Both the position numbers and the translations under genes were made by a program. From Psychrobacillus lasiicapitis (lineage in GTDB: Bacteria; Bacillota; Bacilli; Bacillales_A; Planococcaceae): 64,000 bases of DNA. The notes under the pieces are model-generated. The model saw only the letters and a program-made list of their open reading frames with translations. It ran no database searches and had not been told where the DNA came from. The stretch lies in contig NZ_VDGH01000001.1 in assembly GCF_006861795.1 (NCBI RefSeq), positions 1 to 64,000 of the forward strand, given 5' to 3'. Positions 42,385 through 50,943 of this stretch are shown here, one piece after another; within the stretch, counting starts at the first letter, position 1; the number at the start of each line of letters is the position of its first letter.

Positions 42385-42509
42385 ATCCTTCGGGGTCGGG
42401 TGAAATTCCCAATCGACGGTGATGAAGCAATTCTAAGCCCGTGAGCCTTTTTAAGGCAGGATTTGGTGCGAGTCCAAAGCCGACAGTATAGTCTGGATGG
42501 GAGAAGGAT
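42385..42509 (+). promoter_or_regulatory. FMN riboswitch (RFN element), copy 1
   Basis: The element shows the RFN consensus blocks in order: CTTCGGGGTCGGGTG, AAATTCCCAATCGACGGT, AGCCCGTGAGCC, GGCAGGATTTGGTG, GAGTCCAAAGCCGACAGT and GTCTGGATGGGAGAAGGAT, with closing CCTT/AAGG. It binds FMN and promotes the terminator at 42595-42629. A nearly identical copy follows 278 bases downstream. Confidence 0.95.
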
Positions 42510-42594
42510 GTGCAAGTATGCTTATTTCCTTATGGAGTGAAACTCACTCTAAAAGGTTTATTTAGTGATGCTTTTAACATGAATTTCCTAATCC

Positions 42595-42629
42595 ACCCCG
42601 TAGAGATACATCTATGGGGTTTTATTTTT
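42595..42629 (+). terminator. Terminator of FMN riboswitch copy 1
   Basis: ACCCCGTAGA (42595-42604) pairs with TCTATGGGGT (42611-42620) with one wobble, followed by TTTTATTTTT. It is the off-state of the first riboswitch. Confidence 0.85.
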
Positions 42630-42662
42630 GTCATAAAACCCAAAAATTTCATAAAAAATGTA

Positions 42663-42789
42663 TTCCTTCGGGGTCGGGTGAAATTCCCAATCGACGGTGA
42701 TGAAGCAATTCTAAGCCCGTGAGCCTTCTTTAAGGCAGGATTTGGTGTGAGTCCAAAGCCGACAGTATAGTCTGGATGGGAGAAGGATG
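42663..42789 (+). promoter_or_regulatory. FMN riboswitch (RFN element), copy 2
   Basis: This copy differs from copy 1 by only a few bases (one inserted base in the AAGGC hairpin and GTGCGAG to GTGTGAG). It directly precedes ribE. Its own terminator is at 42877-42911. Confidence 0.95.
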
Positions 42790-42876
42790 TACGAGCAAGC
42801 TTATTTTCCTTATGGGGTAAAAAAATACTCCTAAAAGGTTTATTTGTCGATGCGTAAAACATAATTTCCCAAAACT

Positions 42877-42911
42877 AACCCCTTAGAGTCGATCTATGGG
42901 GTTTTCTTTTT
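42877..42911 (+). terminator. Terminator of FMN riboswitch copy 2
   Basis: AACCCCTTAGA pairs with TCTATGGGGTT, followed by TTTCTTTTT. It ends 36 bases before the ribE start. Confidence 0.85.
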
Positions 42912-42946
42912 GAACAAAATTTCTTAGTAGAAAAGAGGTGTTGGGA

Positions 42947-43585
42947 ATGTTTACGGGAATTGTGGAAGACTTGGGTAAGGTTAAGACGATAAAAAGCGGT
43001 TCTAATAGTATGCAGTTAACATTAGAATCCAAAAAGATTGTAGAAGATATTCACTTAGGTGATAGTATCGCAGTAAATGGTGTATGTTTAACAGTCATTT
43101 CGTTTTCGGGCAATCTATTTACAGTCGATGTCATGCCAGAAACGGTGAAGTCTACAAGCATTCGTTCTTTACAAACTGGACATGTTGTTAATCTGGAGCG
43201 GGCAATGCCTGCAAATGGTCGATTTGGCGGTCACTTTGTTTCAGGGCATGTGGACGGAACGGGCGTTATCCTTCGTAAAAGAAAAGTGGAGAATGCCGTA
43301 TATGTGGACATCGGTATAAGTGAAGAATTGAGTAAATACTGCATGCTGAAAGGCTCCGTTGCAATCGACGGTATTAGTTTGACTATTTTCGATGTTCAAC
43401 CGAGACAGCTCACTGTTTCACTTATTCCACTTACATTTAGCGAAACAATTTTAGGTATAAAGAAAGAGCGGGATGTCGTCAATATTGAAAATGATTTACT
43501 TGGCAAATATGTGATCAATCATATAGAGCAAAAGAAAGTTAATTCGTCGATAACGATGGATTTTTTAAGACAAAATGGATTTTAA
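42947..43585 (+). CDS. ribE: Riboflavin synthase alpha chain
   Basis: This 212-residue protein has two lumazine-binding repeats: MFTGIVEDLGKVKTI with GDSIAVNGVCLTV, then GHFVSGHVDGTGVI with GSVAIDGISLTIF. It dismutates two 6,7-dimethyl-8-ribityllumazine molecules to riboflavin. ATG 42947 follows AGAGGTG. Length is normal. It is the first gene after the tandem FMN riboswitches; ribD, which usually comes first, is absent. Confidence 0.94.
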   Translation: MFTGIVEDLGKVKTIKSGSNSMQLTLESKKIVEDIHLGDSIAVNGVCLTVISFSGNLFTVDVMPETVKSTSIRSLQTGHVVNLERAMPANGRFGGHFVSGHVDGTGVILRKRKVENAVYVDIGISEELSKYCMLKGSVAIDGISLTIFDVQPRQLTVSLIPLTFSETILGIKKERDVVNIENDLLGKYVINHIEQKKVNSSITMDFLRQNGF

Positions 43586-43611
43586 AATAGGCGATAGGCG
43601 GTGTTTTGAAT

Positions 43612-44238
43612 ATGTTTCATTCAATTGAGGAAGCAGTAGAAGATCTAAAAAAAGGGAAAATCATTATTGTAGTAGATGATGAGGATCGAGAAAATGAGGG
43701 AGATTTCCTTGTGTTGGCAGATTACGCGACACCGGAAAATATAAACTTTATGGCAACACATGGCCGTGGTCTGATTTGTACACCTATAACTAAACAGTTA
43801 GCAGGTCGTCTAGATTTAAATCCGATGGTAGAGCATAACACGGACAATCATCAAACGGCTTTTACTGTTAGTGTCGACTACAAAACAACAGACACTGGAA
43901 TAAGTGCATTTGAGCGTTCGGAAACCATTTTACAATTGTTAAATGCAAAATCGGTGAGTTCCGATTTCCGTCGTCCCGGGCATGTATTTCCACTTATTGC
44001 AAAAGATAACGGAGTGCTGGAACGTCCAGGTCACACCGAGGCAGCGGTCGATTTTGCAAAACTTTGTGGCGTACAAGCCGCAGGAGTTATTTGTGAAATT
44101 ATGAGTGCAGATGGTTCCATGGCAAGAGTTCCAGAATTACATACTATTGCAGAGATGCACGATTTGAAATTCGTGACGATAGAGGCGTTAGTGAACTATC
44201 GTTCTAAAGAGGAATCGAGTAGTAAAGCGACAGTTTAA
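43612..44238 (+). CDS. ribB: 3,4-dihydroxy-2-butanone-4-phosphate synthase, stand-alone
   Basis: This 208-residue enzyme forms the four-carbon precursor of lumazine from ribulose 5-phosphate. Signatures are [14 protein letters not shown] near residue 25, [35 protein letters not shown] and [14 protein letters not shown]. Bacillus usually has a RibBA fusion of about 400 residues; here the protein ends at the domain junction and ribH follows 36 bp later, so GTP cyclohydrolase II is missing from the operon. Confidence 0.93.
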   Translation: MFHSIEEAVEDLKKGKIIIVVDDEDRENEGDFLVLADYATPENINFMATHGRGLICTPITKQLAGRLDLNPMVEHNTDNHQTAFTVSVDYKTTDTGISAFERSETILQLLNAKSVSSDFRRPGHVFPLIAKDNGVLERPGHTEAAVDFAKLCGVQAAGVICEIMSADGSMARVPELHTIAEMHDLKFVTIEALVNYRSKEESSSKATV

Positions 44239-44274
44239 TGGGAAAAAAATAATTTAACTTAGGAGAGATGAAGA

Positions 44275-44739
44275 ATGGGTAAAGTATTTGAAGCAACGTT
44301 AATTGGTACAGATTTAAAAGTTGGGATTGTGGTAGGAAGATTTAATGAATTTATCAATGGAAAATTATTAGATGGTGCAATGGATGGTTTGAAACGTCAC
44401 GGAGTATCAGAAGAAAATGTCGATGTTGCATGGGTACCAGGTGCATTTGAAGTACCTTTTATCGCTAAAAAAATGGCTGAAACGAAAAAATACGATGCCA
44501 TTATCGGCTTAGGTTCTGTTATTCGAGGTTCTACTACGCACTATGATTATGTGTGTAATGAAACTGCGAAAGGCATCGCAAGTGTAGGTTTATCAACTGG
44601 TGTTCCAGTGATGTTTGGTGTTGTTACGACGGAAACGATTGAACAGGCGATCGAACGTGCTGGTACTAAAGCTGGAAACAAAGGCTATGACGCTGCGGTA
44701 TCTGCTATAGAAATGGCAAATTTGAATCGTTTATTTTAA
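44275..44739 (+). CDS. ribH: 6,7-dimethyl-8-ribityllumazine synthase
   Basis: This 154-residue protein condenses the ribB product with the pyrimidine precursor. Family motifs are [51 protein letters not shown] and [15 protein letters not shown], with the catalytic histidine in THYDYV. Normal length; it ends the operon before a strong terminator. Confidence 0.95.
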   Translation: MGKVFEATLIGTDLKVGIVVGRFNEFINGKLLDGAMDGLKRHGVSEENVDVAWVPGAFEVPFIAKKMAETKKYDAIIGLGSVIRGSTTHYDYVCNETAKGIASVGLSTGVPVMFGVVTTETIEQAIERAGTKAGNKGYDAAVSAIEMANLNRLF

Positions 44740-44759
44740 TTTAATCAGTTATGGACAAA

Positions 44760-44788
44760 GGCAGACTATGAATAGTCTGTCTTTTTTT
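44760..44788 (+). terminator. Intrinsic terminator of the riboflavin operon
   Basis: GGCAGACTAT pairs with ATAGTCTGTC around a two-base turn, followed by T7. Confidence 0.85.
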
Positions 44789-45119
44789 GAGCAAATTAAA
44801 GATGTTGGGAAGCATAATAATATAAGATAAACTGCAGCTTTAACTAAAATACTATTTAACATTAACTAAAGTGTTGACAGTTAAAATGGTTCCATGTTAT
44901 ATTTAGTTCGAATTAAAGATAATTAATTTAAAGATTATTTATTTGGAGATACTTTGAGGATGATGACGTTTGGGAATCTCCACTGTAAAATCGAATGCTG
45001 TTTCAATTTTCCTTTGTTCCTCCCAATGTGTTCAAGAAGTAATTAGATAAGAAGAAAATGATCGATCTACTTTCAAAAGAAGTTAGATAGTAGTCAATAG
45101 ATTTTAAATTCTAATAAAT
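44789..45119. other. Intergenic region before the dioxygenase operon
   Basis: A promoter-like TTGACA (about 44874) with TATATT 18 bases later is the only clear element. No gene is seen. The MhqR-type operator starts at 45120. Confidence 0.4.
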
Positions 45120-45135
45120 ATCTCGAATTCGAGAT
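45120..45135. promoter_or_regulatory. MhqR-type operator
   Basis: ATCTCGAATTCGAGAT is a perfect 16-bp palindrome, the same sequence type as the B. subtilis MhqR site that controls dioxygenase/glyoxalase and azoreductase genes. It lies 35 bp upstream of the first dioxygenase gene, which fits repression relieved by quinones or catechols. Confidence 0.8.
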
Positions 45136-45169
45136 TCATTAATTAATGGAAATAAAAGGAGGAATTTGA

Positions 45170-46153
45170 ATGAATCATTTAAAAGGAATACACCATGTCA
45201 CAGCGATTACCAGCAGTGCAGAAAAGAATTATGAGTTTTTTACCTATGTATTAGGTATGCGTTTAGTAAAGAAAACAGTCAATCAGGATGATATTCAGAC
45301 ATATCACTTATTTTTTGCAGATGATAAAGGGTCGGCTGGCACAGATATGACATTCTTCGATTTTCCAGGTATTCCAAAAGGAACACATGGCACGAACGAA
45401 ATTTATAAAACAGCTTTCCGCGTTCCAACTGATGCAGCACTAGATTACTGGGTAAAACGTTTTAATAAGTATGAGGTTAAAAATTCGGGTATTGAAGAAG
45501 TATTCGGTAAGAAAACTATTTCATTTGTCGACTTTGATGATCAGCAATATATGTTAGTTTCAGATGAGTTTAACGAGGGTATTGCATCTGGGACACCTTG
45601 GCAAAATGGACCAGTACCACTTGAATTTGCGATTACAGGTTTAGGACCTATTCATATTCGTATTGCACAATTTGATTATTTCAAAGAGGTTTTGGAAAAA
45701 GTAATGTTAATGCGTGAAATAGCACAAGAAGGTTCCCTACATTTGTTTGAGGTCGGAGAAGGGGGAAATGGCGCACAAGTAATTGTGGAACATAATACGA
45801 CTTTTCCAGCAGGACGACAAGGTTATGGTACAGTACATCACGCAGCTTTCCGCGTAGAAAATACAAAAGTACTGTATGAGTGGATTGACCATATGCAAGC
45901 AGCTGGTTTTGGTACTTCGGGATATGTGGATCGCTTCTTTTTTGAATCTTTATATGCACGTGTGGCACCTGGTATTCTATTTGAATGGGCAACAGATGGT
46001 CCAGGATTTATGGGCGATGAACCTTACGAAACAGTAGGAGAAATTTTATCGTTACCACCATTCCTTGAAGGAAAACGCGAACAAATTGAAGCATCCGTGC
46101 GACCAATTAATACAGTACGTAGCACACGAAATATCCAAAAAGAGTACTTGTAA
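45170..46153 (+). CDS. Ring-cleaving dioxygenase/glyoxalase (MhqO-like), paralogue 1
   Basis: This 327-residue protein has two vicinal-oxygen-chelate halves. The first begins GIHHVTAITSSAEKNYEFFT with KKTVNQDD and YHLFFADDKGSAGTDMTFFD; the second has GTVHHAAFRVENTKVL and RFFFESLYARVAPGILFEWA. Histidines and glutamate of the metal site are present (HH, H, E). MhqO-type proteins detoxify catechols and 2-methylhydroquinone. It is the first gene after the MhqR-type operator. Confidence 0.85.
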   Translation: MNHLKGIHHVTAITSSAEKNYEFFTYVLGMRLVKKTVNQDDIQTYHLFFADDKGSAGTDMTFFDFPGIPKGTHGTNEIYKTAFRVPTDAALDYWVKRFNKYEVKNSGIEEVFGKKTISFVDFDDQQYMLVSDEFNEGIASGTPWQNGPVPLEFAITGLGPIHIRIAQFDYFKEVLEKVMLMREIAQEGSLHLFEVGEGGNGAQVIVEHNTTFPAGRQGYGTVHHAAFRVENTKVLYEWIDHMQAAGFGTSGYVDRFFFESLYARVAPGILFEWATDGPGFMGDEPYETVGEILSLPPFLEGKREQIEASVRPINTVRSTRNIQKEYL

Positions 46154-46171
46154 GGAGGTGAAATAGAAGAA

Positions 46172-46774
46172 ATGGGATTTTTAAGTAAATTATTTGGAAC
46201 ACAACAACAACCTGAGGAGGAAAAAACAATGACAAAATCAAATATAGGTATTATTTTAGGTTCAACACGTGAAGGACGCGTAAGTCCACAAGTAGGAGCA
46301 TGGGTAAAAGAATTAGCAGATAAACGCGGAGACGCAAACTACACAATTATCGATATCGCAGATTACAAATTACCACTTTTAGGTGAAGCAGGCGGCGACG
46401 CATCTGGCGCAGCAGCATGGTCAGAAATCATCGCAAAACAAGACGGATTCGTATTCATCGTTCAAGAATACAATCACTCAATCACAGGAGCACTTAAAAA
46501 TGCATTAGATTACTTACGTGAAGAGTGGAACAACAAAGCAGCAGGTATCGTGTCTTACGGTTCTGTAGGTGGAGCTCGTGCAACAGAACATTTACGTGGT
46601 ATTTTAAGTGAATTGTTAGTAGCACACGTACGTGTACATCCTGCATTGTCATTATTTACAGACTTCGAAAACGGTACAGATTTCAAACCAGCTGCAGTTC
46701 AAGCAGATTCAGTAAACCAAATGTTAGACCAAGTGATTCCTTGGACAAATGCACTAAATACAGTTCGTAAATAA
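46172..46774 (+). CDS. NAD(P)H-dependent flavin/quinone reductase
   Basis: This flavodoxin-fold protein of the NADPH-dependent FMN reductase family has IGIILGSTREGRVSPQVGAW as phosphate-binding loop, PLLGEAGGDASG, VFIVQEYNHSITGALKNALD and GIVSYGSVGGARATEHLRGI. It would reduce quinones or azo compounds, matching the detoxification operon. Two in-frame starts have ribosome sites: ATG 46172 (AAGGAGGTG, spacing 11) and ATG 46229 (GAGGAGG, spacing 8). The longer form adds 19 residues (MGFLSKLFGT onward); the shorter matches usual length better. Confidence 0.85.
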   Translation: MGFLSKLFGTQQQPEEEKTMTKSNIGIILGSTREGRVSPQVGAWVKELADKRGDANYTIIDIADYKLPLLGEAGGDASGAAAWSEIIAKQDGFVFIVQEYNHSITGALKNALDYLREEWNNKAAGIVSYGSVGGARATEHLRGILSELLVAHVRVHPALSLFTDFENGTDFKPAAVQADSVNQMLDQVIPWTNALNTVRK

Positions 46775-46801
46775 GTTTATTGTATGTAATTCTTTACAAA
46801 T

Positions 46802-46836
46802 CACAAAATGTACATGAGTGGATGTACATTTTGTGC
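46802..46836. terminator. Hairpin after the flavin reductase gene
   Basis: A perfect 14-bp stem (CACAAAATGTACAT with its complement) and 6-base loop. No T run follows, so it may be a weak terminator or mRNA-stabilising structure. Confidence 0.5.
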
Positions 46837-46935
46837 TTTAAATAAATGAATTTTGAGCAAAATGTTATCAAGTAGATTGAAGGTTTCGCTCAGAGTTTAT
46901 GAGGATAACAGGTTCAAGAAAGGGGAGGAGTCATT

Positions 46936-47877
46936 ATGAATAAAATAGCAGGACATCATCATATTTCGATGATTACAAAAAAAGGACAACAAAACAATCA
47001 GTTTTATCAAAATGTACTTGGACTTCGGAGAGTGAAAAAAACGGTCAATCAAGATGATCCAAGTATGTATCATCTATTTTATGGAGACTTAACAGGAAGT
47101 GCAGGAACAGAGCTGTCTTTTTTTGAAATGCCCATGGCAGGAAGGACAAAAAGAGGAACCAATGCTATTACGCGAATTGGTTTGCTCGTCCCTTCTTATG
47201 ATAGCTTACTATATTGGAAGAAAAGGTTTGAATTACTAGATGTGCAACATGGGGAGTTAACTATGTATGCAGGACGTGAAGCCCTACATTTTGAAGATTG
47301 TGAGGGACTTCGACTGGTCCTTCTAAATAATAACGGCGACGCAGTGCCGGAATATTGGCAGTCTTGGGATGATTCAATTGTTTTAAGTGAGCATCGTATC
47401 CTTGGAATGGGTGCTGTGGAAATGACGGTACGATCACTTGATAGCTTAGCGAGTACATTAGAGAACCTCTTCGGGTATAAGCTTGCTTCCCGAAATGAAA
47501 ACGAAACTATCTACCAGTCAATAAAAGGACAGGCTTTGGGTGAAATTGTTATTGTAGAACAAGATGGTCCACCAGAAAAACCAGGAAAAGGCAGTATACA
47601 TCATCTAGCTATCCGAGTAAAAGATAGTGAAGAGCTACATCAGTGGGAGCAGCGTATTCAAGACTTTGGATTTGAGGTAATAAAAATTACTGACCGTTAC
47701 TATTTCGAGAGCTTATATTTTAGAGAGAAAAACGGGATATTATTTGAGTTGGCAACTGATGGACCAGGATTTACAGTAGATTCTTCTATTGAATCACTTG
47801 GTAAAAAGCTAGATTTGCCGCCATTTCTAGAAGCCAAACGTGCAGAGATAGAGGCAAAACTAGAACACATTGAGTAA
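46936..47877 (+). CDS. Ring-cleaving dioxygenase/glyoxalase (MhqO-like), paralogue 2
   Basis: This 313-residue paralogue of the proteins at 45170 and 47953 has the same two-half layout: AGHHHISMITKKGQQNNQFY with KKTVNQDDPSMYHLFYGDL, then GSIHHLAIRVKDSEELHQWE and RYYFESLYFREKNGILFELA. Metal-site histidines and glutamate are present. It is closer to paralogue 1 than to paralogue 3 in the first half. It lies behind GGGGAGG. Confidence 0.83.
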   Translation: MNKIAGHHHISMITKKGQQNNQFYQNVLGLRRVKKTVNQDDPSMYHLFYGDLTGSAGTELSFFEMPMAGRTKRGTNAITRIGLLVPSYDSLLYWKKRFELLDVQHGELTMYAGREALHFEDCEGLRLVLLNNNGDAVPEYWQSWDDSIVLSEHRILGMGAVEMTVRSLDSLASTLENLFGYKLASRNENETIYQSIKGQALGEIVIVEQDGPPEKPGKGSIHHLAIRVKDSEELHQWEQRIQDFGFEVIKITDRYYFESLYFREKNGILFELATDGPGFTVDSSIESLGKKLDLPPFLEAKRAEIEAKLEHIE

Positions 47878-47952
47878 TAATCGACGGTTAAGCGGTTACC
47901 GAAAGCCGGGCGATATGTTTATAGAATTTATCAATTAACTAAGGAGGAAATA

Positions 47953-48894
47953 ATGATGAAAAAACAAACTGCTGGCATCCACCATATTACAGCAATCGTA
48001 GGTCACCCACAGGAAAATATTGATTTTTATGCAGGAATATTAGGCTTACGTCTAGTTAAACAAACAGTAAACTTCGATGATCCTGGAACATACCATCTAT
48101 ACTTTGGAGATGGTGGTGGTAAGCCAGGTACAATTATTACGTTTTTCCCTTGGGCAAATGCGTATCAGGGACAAATTGGAGACGGTCAAGTAGGTGTCAC
48201 AACGTATGTTGTACCAACAGGATCATTAAGTTTTTGGATCAATCGTCTCGCTACATTTGCGATTCCATTTAAAAAGGCGGAGCGTTTTGGTGAGCAAGTG
48301 ATTCAATTTGACGATCCACATGGCTTACATTTAGAGCTTGTTGAACGTGCAGAAGGTGAACAAAACAACTGGACATTCGGCGGAGTAACACCGGAAGTTG
48401 CGATTAAAGGCTTTGGCGGAGCAACACTTTATTCTACCAGACCAGAGGAGACTGCTAAAACCTTAACGGAGGTAATGGGGCTTGAATTGGCGGGCACTGA
48501 AGGTGATTATTCACGCTTTAAAGCTGCGGCAGATATTGGTAATATCATTGATGTAAAAATGGTAACAGGTGGAAGAGGCTCAATGGGTGTCGGTACTGTT
48601 CATCATATTGCATGGCGCGCCAAAGATGATACAGATCATCTAGAGTGGCAGCAGTATGCGATGAGACATGGTCAACATGTAACCGAAGTAAAAGACCGCA
48701 ATTATTTCAACGCACTATACTTCCGTGAGTCAGGCGAAATACTATTTGAAATTGCAACAGACCCACCGGGATTTGCACATGATGAAACAATTGAATCTAT
48801 GGGGACTCAGCTAATGTTACCTATTCAATACGAACAACACCGTGAGCAATTAGTTAATTCACTTATCCCAATTCAAGTGCGCCCAATCGATTAA
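47953..48894 (+). CDS. Ring-cleaving dioxygenase/glyoxalase (MhqO-like), paralogue 3
   Basis: This 313-residue protein reads GIHHITAIVGHPQENIDFYA, VKQTVNFDDPGTYHLYFGDG and PGTIITFFPW in the first half, and GTVHHIAWRAKDDTDHLEWQ with NYFNALYFRESGEILFEIAT in the second. Of the three paralogues it looks nearest to typical MhqO/MhqA of bacilli. AAGGAGG precedes it. It ends the operon before a long bidirectional hairpin. Confidence 0.86.
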   Translation: MMKKQTAGIHHITAIVGHPQENIDFYAGILGLRLVKQTVNFDDPGTYHLYFGDGGGKPGTIITFFPWANAYQGQIGDGQVGVTTYVVPTGSLSFWINRLATFAIPFKKAERFGEQVIQFDDPHGLHLELVERAEGEQNNWTFGGVTPEVAIKGFGGATLYSTRPEETAKTLTEVMGLELAGTEGDYSRFKAAADIGNIIDVKMVTGGRGSMGVGTVHHIAWRAKDDTDHLEWQQYAMRHGQHVTEVKDRNYFNALYFRESGEILFEIATDPPGFAHDETIESMGTQLMLPIQYEQHREQLVNSLIPIQVRPID

Positions 48895-49025
48895 TAACGG
48901 GACTTAATTATTGATTTAAAATGATGTGAGAGAGGTTATTAATTGACAGATAAATATAAGTAATCAAGTCATAAAGTGCTCAGTAATTTTTACTAGCTTA
49001 GTTGCATCTGCATTAGAAGCTTGAA

Positions 49026-49075
49026 ATATTCCAAAAAACTAATCAGTGATCACACCGATTAGTTTTTTGGAATAT
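49026..49075. terminator. Long perfect bidirectional terminator
   Basis: A 19-bp perfect stem (49026-49044 with 49057-49075) contains A6 on one side and T6 on the other, between convergent genes. Confidence 0.8.
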
Positions 49076-49134
49076 AATTGTTTTGGCGGAAGGGGACAAA
49101 AAATGAAATTTAATAATCAATCTTTGATTTATAG

Positions 49135-50019
49135 CTATTCTAGTTTTGAGTATATAGGTTCTGTCAATAAATTCAAAATATTTTCAAGTGTTTTATCGTC
49201 GAAGCCTTTTCGATAAACCAAATAAATTGGCGATGAAATTTCTGATAAATCTTCTATTTGCAGTTGTGAAATATTGTTATTATCCAATTCTTCTATGATA
49301 CATTCCTTAGAGAAATAGCTAATACCATACCCTTCGAGTACAAGCTTTTTTTGAATTAGTATATCATTTGTCTGATATTTTATATTTGCATTATTTGATC
49401 TTAAAAAGTTTATCATAAAGTCGTTTGGCAATGTTTCTTTATTCGGAACAATAAAGTTTTGACCTATTATTTCCTTAAAAGACATATTTTTATCTGTTTT
49501 TATCCCCAATTTTTTCCCCGCTACTATATAGATAGGTTCCTGCGTTATTAAATGGAAATCGAGATAATCATTTTCTAGTAATTCTCTTGTAAAACCCATT
49601 TGAATTTTGTTTTCTAGAATGTTAGAAATTATATCAATATCTCTAAGAATATTGAAATGATAACGATTTTCATAGTTTAGGGAACTAATCGAATTTATTA
49701 CTTTATTCATCATGAAATATGATAACGAAACACCATAACCCAAATTAATAATTGATTCGCCTTTCTGTAGTTCTATTTTTGTTAAACACTCTTGGAATGA
49801 TTCCAGTATTTCCTTGGCGTAATATAGAAAAAGCTCGCCTTCTTTAGTTAACTGCACTTCTTTTTTTCCTCTAACTAATAAAGAAATACCTAATTCTGAT
49901 TCCATTTTATTAATTCTATGAGTGATAGTAGGTTGGCTTAAAAACAGTTTTGTTGAAGCTTTGTTAAAACTACCACTTTCAATTACAGAAATAAAAGTAC
50001 TGATTTGATCTAAGTGCAT
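49135..50019 (-). CDS. LysR-family regulator
   Basis: This 294-residue protein has an N-terminal LysR HTH (MHLDQISTFISVIESGSFNK, LFLSQPTITHRINKMESEL) and the two-lobed substrate domain. It is divergent from the GntR/gamma-lyase/transporter operon and may control it or the dioxygenase operon. The ligand is unknown. Confidence 0.85.
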   Translation of the reverse strand: MHLDQISTFISVIESGSFNKASTKLFLSQPTITHRINKMESELGISLLVRGKKEVQLTKEGELFLYYAKEILESFQECLTKIELQKGESIINLGYGVSLSYFMMNKVINSISSLNYENRYHFNILRDIDIISNILENKIQMGFTRELLENDYLDFHLITQEPIYIVAGKKLGIKTDKNMSFKEIIGQNFIVPNKETLPNDFMINFLRSNNANIKYQTNDILIQKKLVLEGYGISYFSKECIIEELDNNNISQLQIEDLSEISSPIYLVYRKGFDDKTLENILNLLTEPIYSKLE

Positions 50020-50156
50020 TTTAAAGACCCCCTAGGAAAATGATTAAATTTTTTTTAAATTACCTCAAAATTTTCTATTATTCAAAATTTTTAAAAAACT
50101 ATATAATCCAATTATGAAACAAAACATTTTATACAAGGTGGCTTATTTAAATCTAA

Positions 50157-50252
50157 ATTGTATACAATAATACAACATGATATTTCTGAATACAATACAA
50201 AATTCAAAGTATTTAGAAATATAGGATTTAAATTTATAATAATTGTATACAA
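50157..50252. promoter_or_regulatory. Pair of identical palindromes (GntR operator candidates)
   Basis: TTGTATACAA occurs at 50158-50167 (extended to ATTGTATACAAT, 50157-50168) and again at 50243-50252. Both are in the divergent LysR/GntR intergenic region, centre to centre 85 bp. Two sites about eight helical turns apart fit autoregulation by looping. Confidence 0.6.
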
Positions 50253-50283
50253 GTATATTGTTTTAAGAAAGGTGGATGGCAGG

Positions 50284-50943
50284 ATGCAAATTAGAAAGCT
50301 GGTGAAGGACAATGCCTATTTAGGTATTAAAGAAAGAATTATTGGTGGTGAGTTAGCCCCTGATCAGATTCTAACAGAAGACTATTTAACTAACCTTCTA
50401 CAAATTAGTAGGACACCTCTTAGAGAAGCGATTCAGCGATTAGAATTTGAAGAATTTATTTTTAGACAACCAAATGGGAGGTTTAAAGTTTCCTCTATCT
50501 CTAAAGAAAATGCAATTGAAATTTATCAAATGCGTGGCTTAATAGAAGGGTTTATCGTTCGAAATGCGACAGTAAAAGCTACTTCTGAGGACATTAAGAA
50601 TTTAGAAACCATTATCGAAAAAACAAGGCTATCTATTTTAAATAGCGACCCTCAAAGTACGGTGCTCTATGGTAATGAGTTTCATGGTCTTCTGTATAAC
50701 ATAAGTGACATGCATATACCAATAAAATTTTTAAGTATGTTAAACGATCATTCATTAAGATATAGGTTACTTATCTCAAAATCTGGTGTTTGGTATCCAA
50801 ATACAGTAGAAGAACATCAAACTGTAGTTGAATATATGAAACAAAGGAATATTGAAGCGGCTGAGATGACTATAAAACTCCATATTGAAAAGAGTTTAAA
50901 TTCTCTTTTAAAAAAATTTAACCAAATAAAAAGGACTGATTAA
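50284..50943 (+). CDS. GntR-family regulator (FCD type)
   Basis: This 219-residue protein has a GntR winged helix (GELAPDQILTEDYLTNLLQI-SRTPLREAIQRLE) in residues 20-65 and an FCD helical domain. ATG 50284 follows AAAGGTGG; the frame extends upstream through AT-rich operator DNA without a site. It starts the operon, with the gamma-lyase ATG immediately after its stop, so it likely senses that pathway's substrate. Confidence 0.83.
   Translation: MQIRKLVKDNAYLGIKERIIGGELAPDQILTEDYLTNLLQISRTPLREAIQRLEFEEFIFRQPNGRFKVSSISKENAIEIYQMRGLIEGFIVRNATVKATSEDIKNLETIIEKTRLSILNSDPQSTVLYGNEFHGLLYNISDMHIPIKFLSMLNDHSLRYRLLISKSGVWYPNTVEEHQTVVEYMKQRNIEAAEMTIKLHIEKSLNSLLKKFNQIKRTD

Noticed and set aside
42510-42722. 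70-residue ORF between the two FMN riboswitches
   Set aside because: It runs through the first terminator and into the second aptamer, so it is explained by RNA structure.
42530-42862. 110-residue reverse-strand ORF over the FMN riboswitch region
   Set aside because: It is an open frame caused by the conserved riboswitch sequence; no ribosome site or protein-like pattern.
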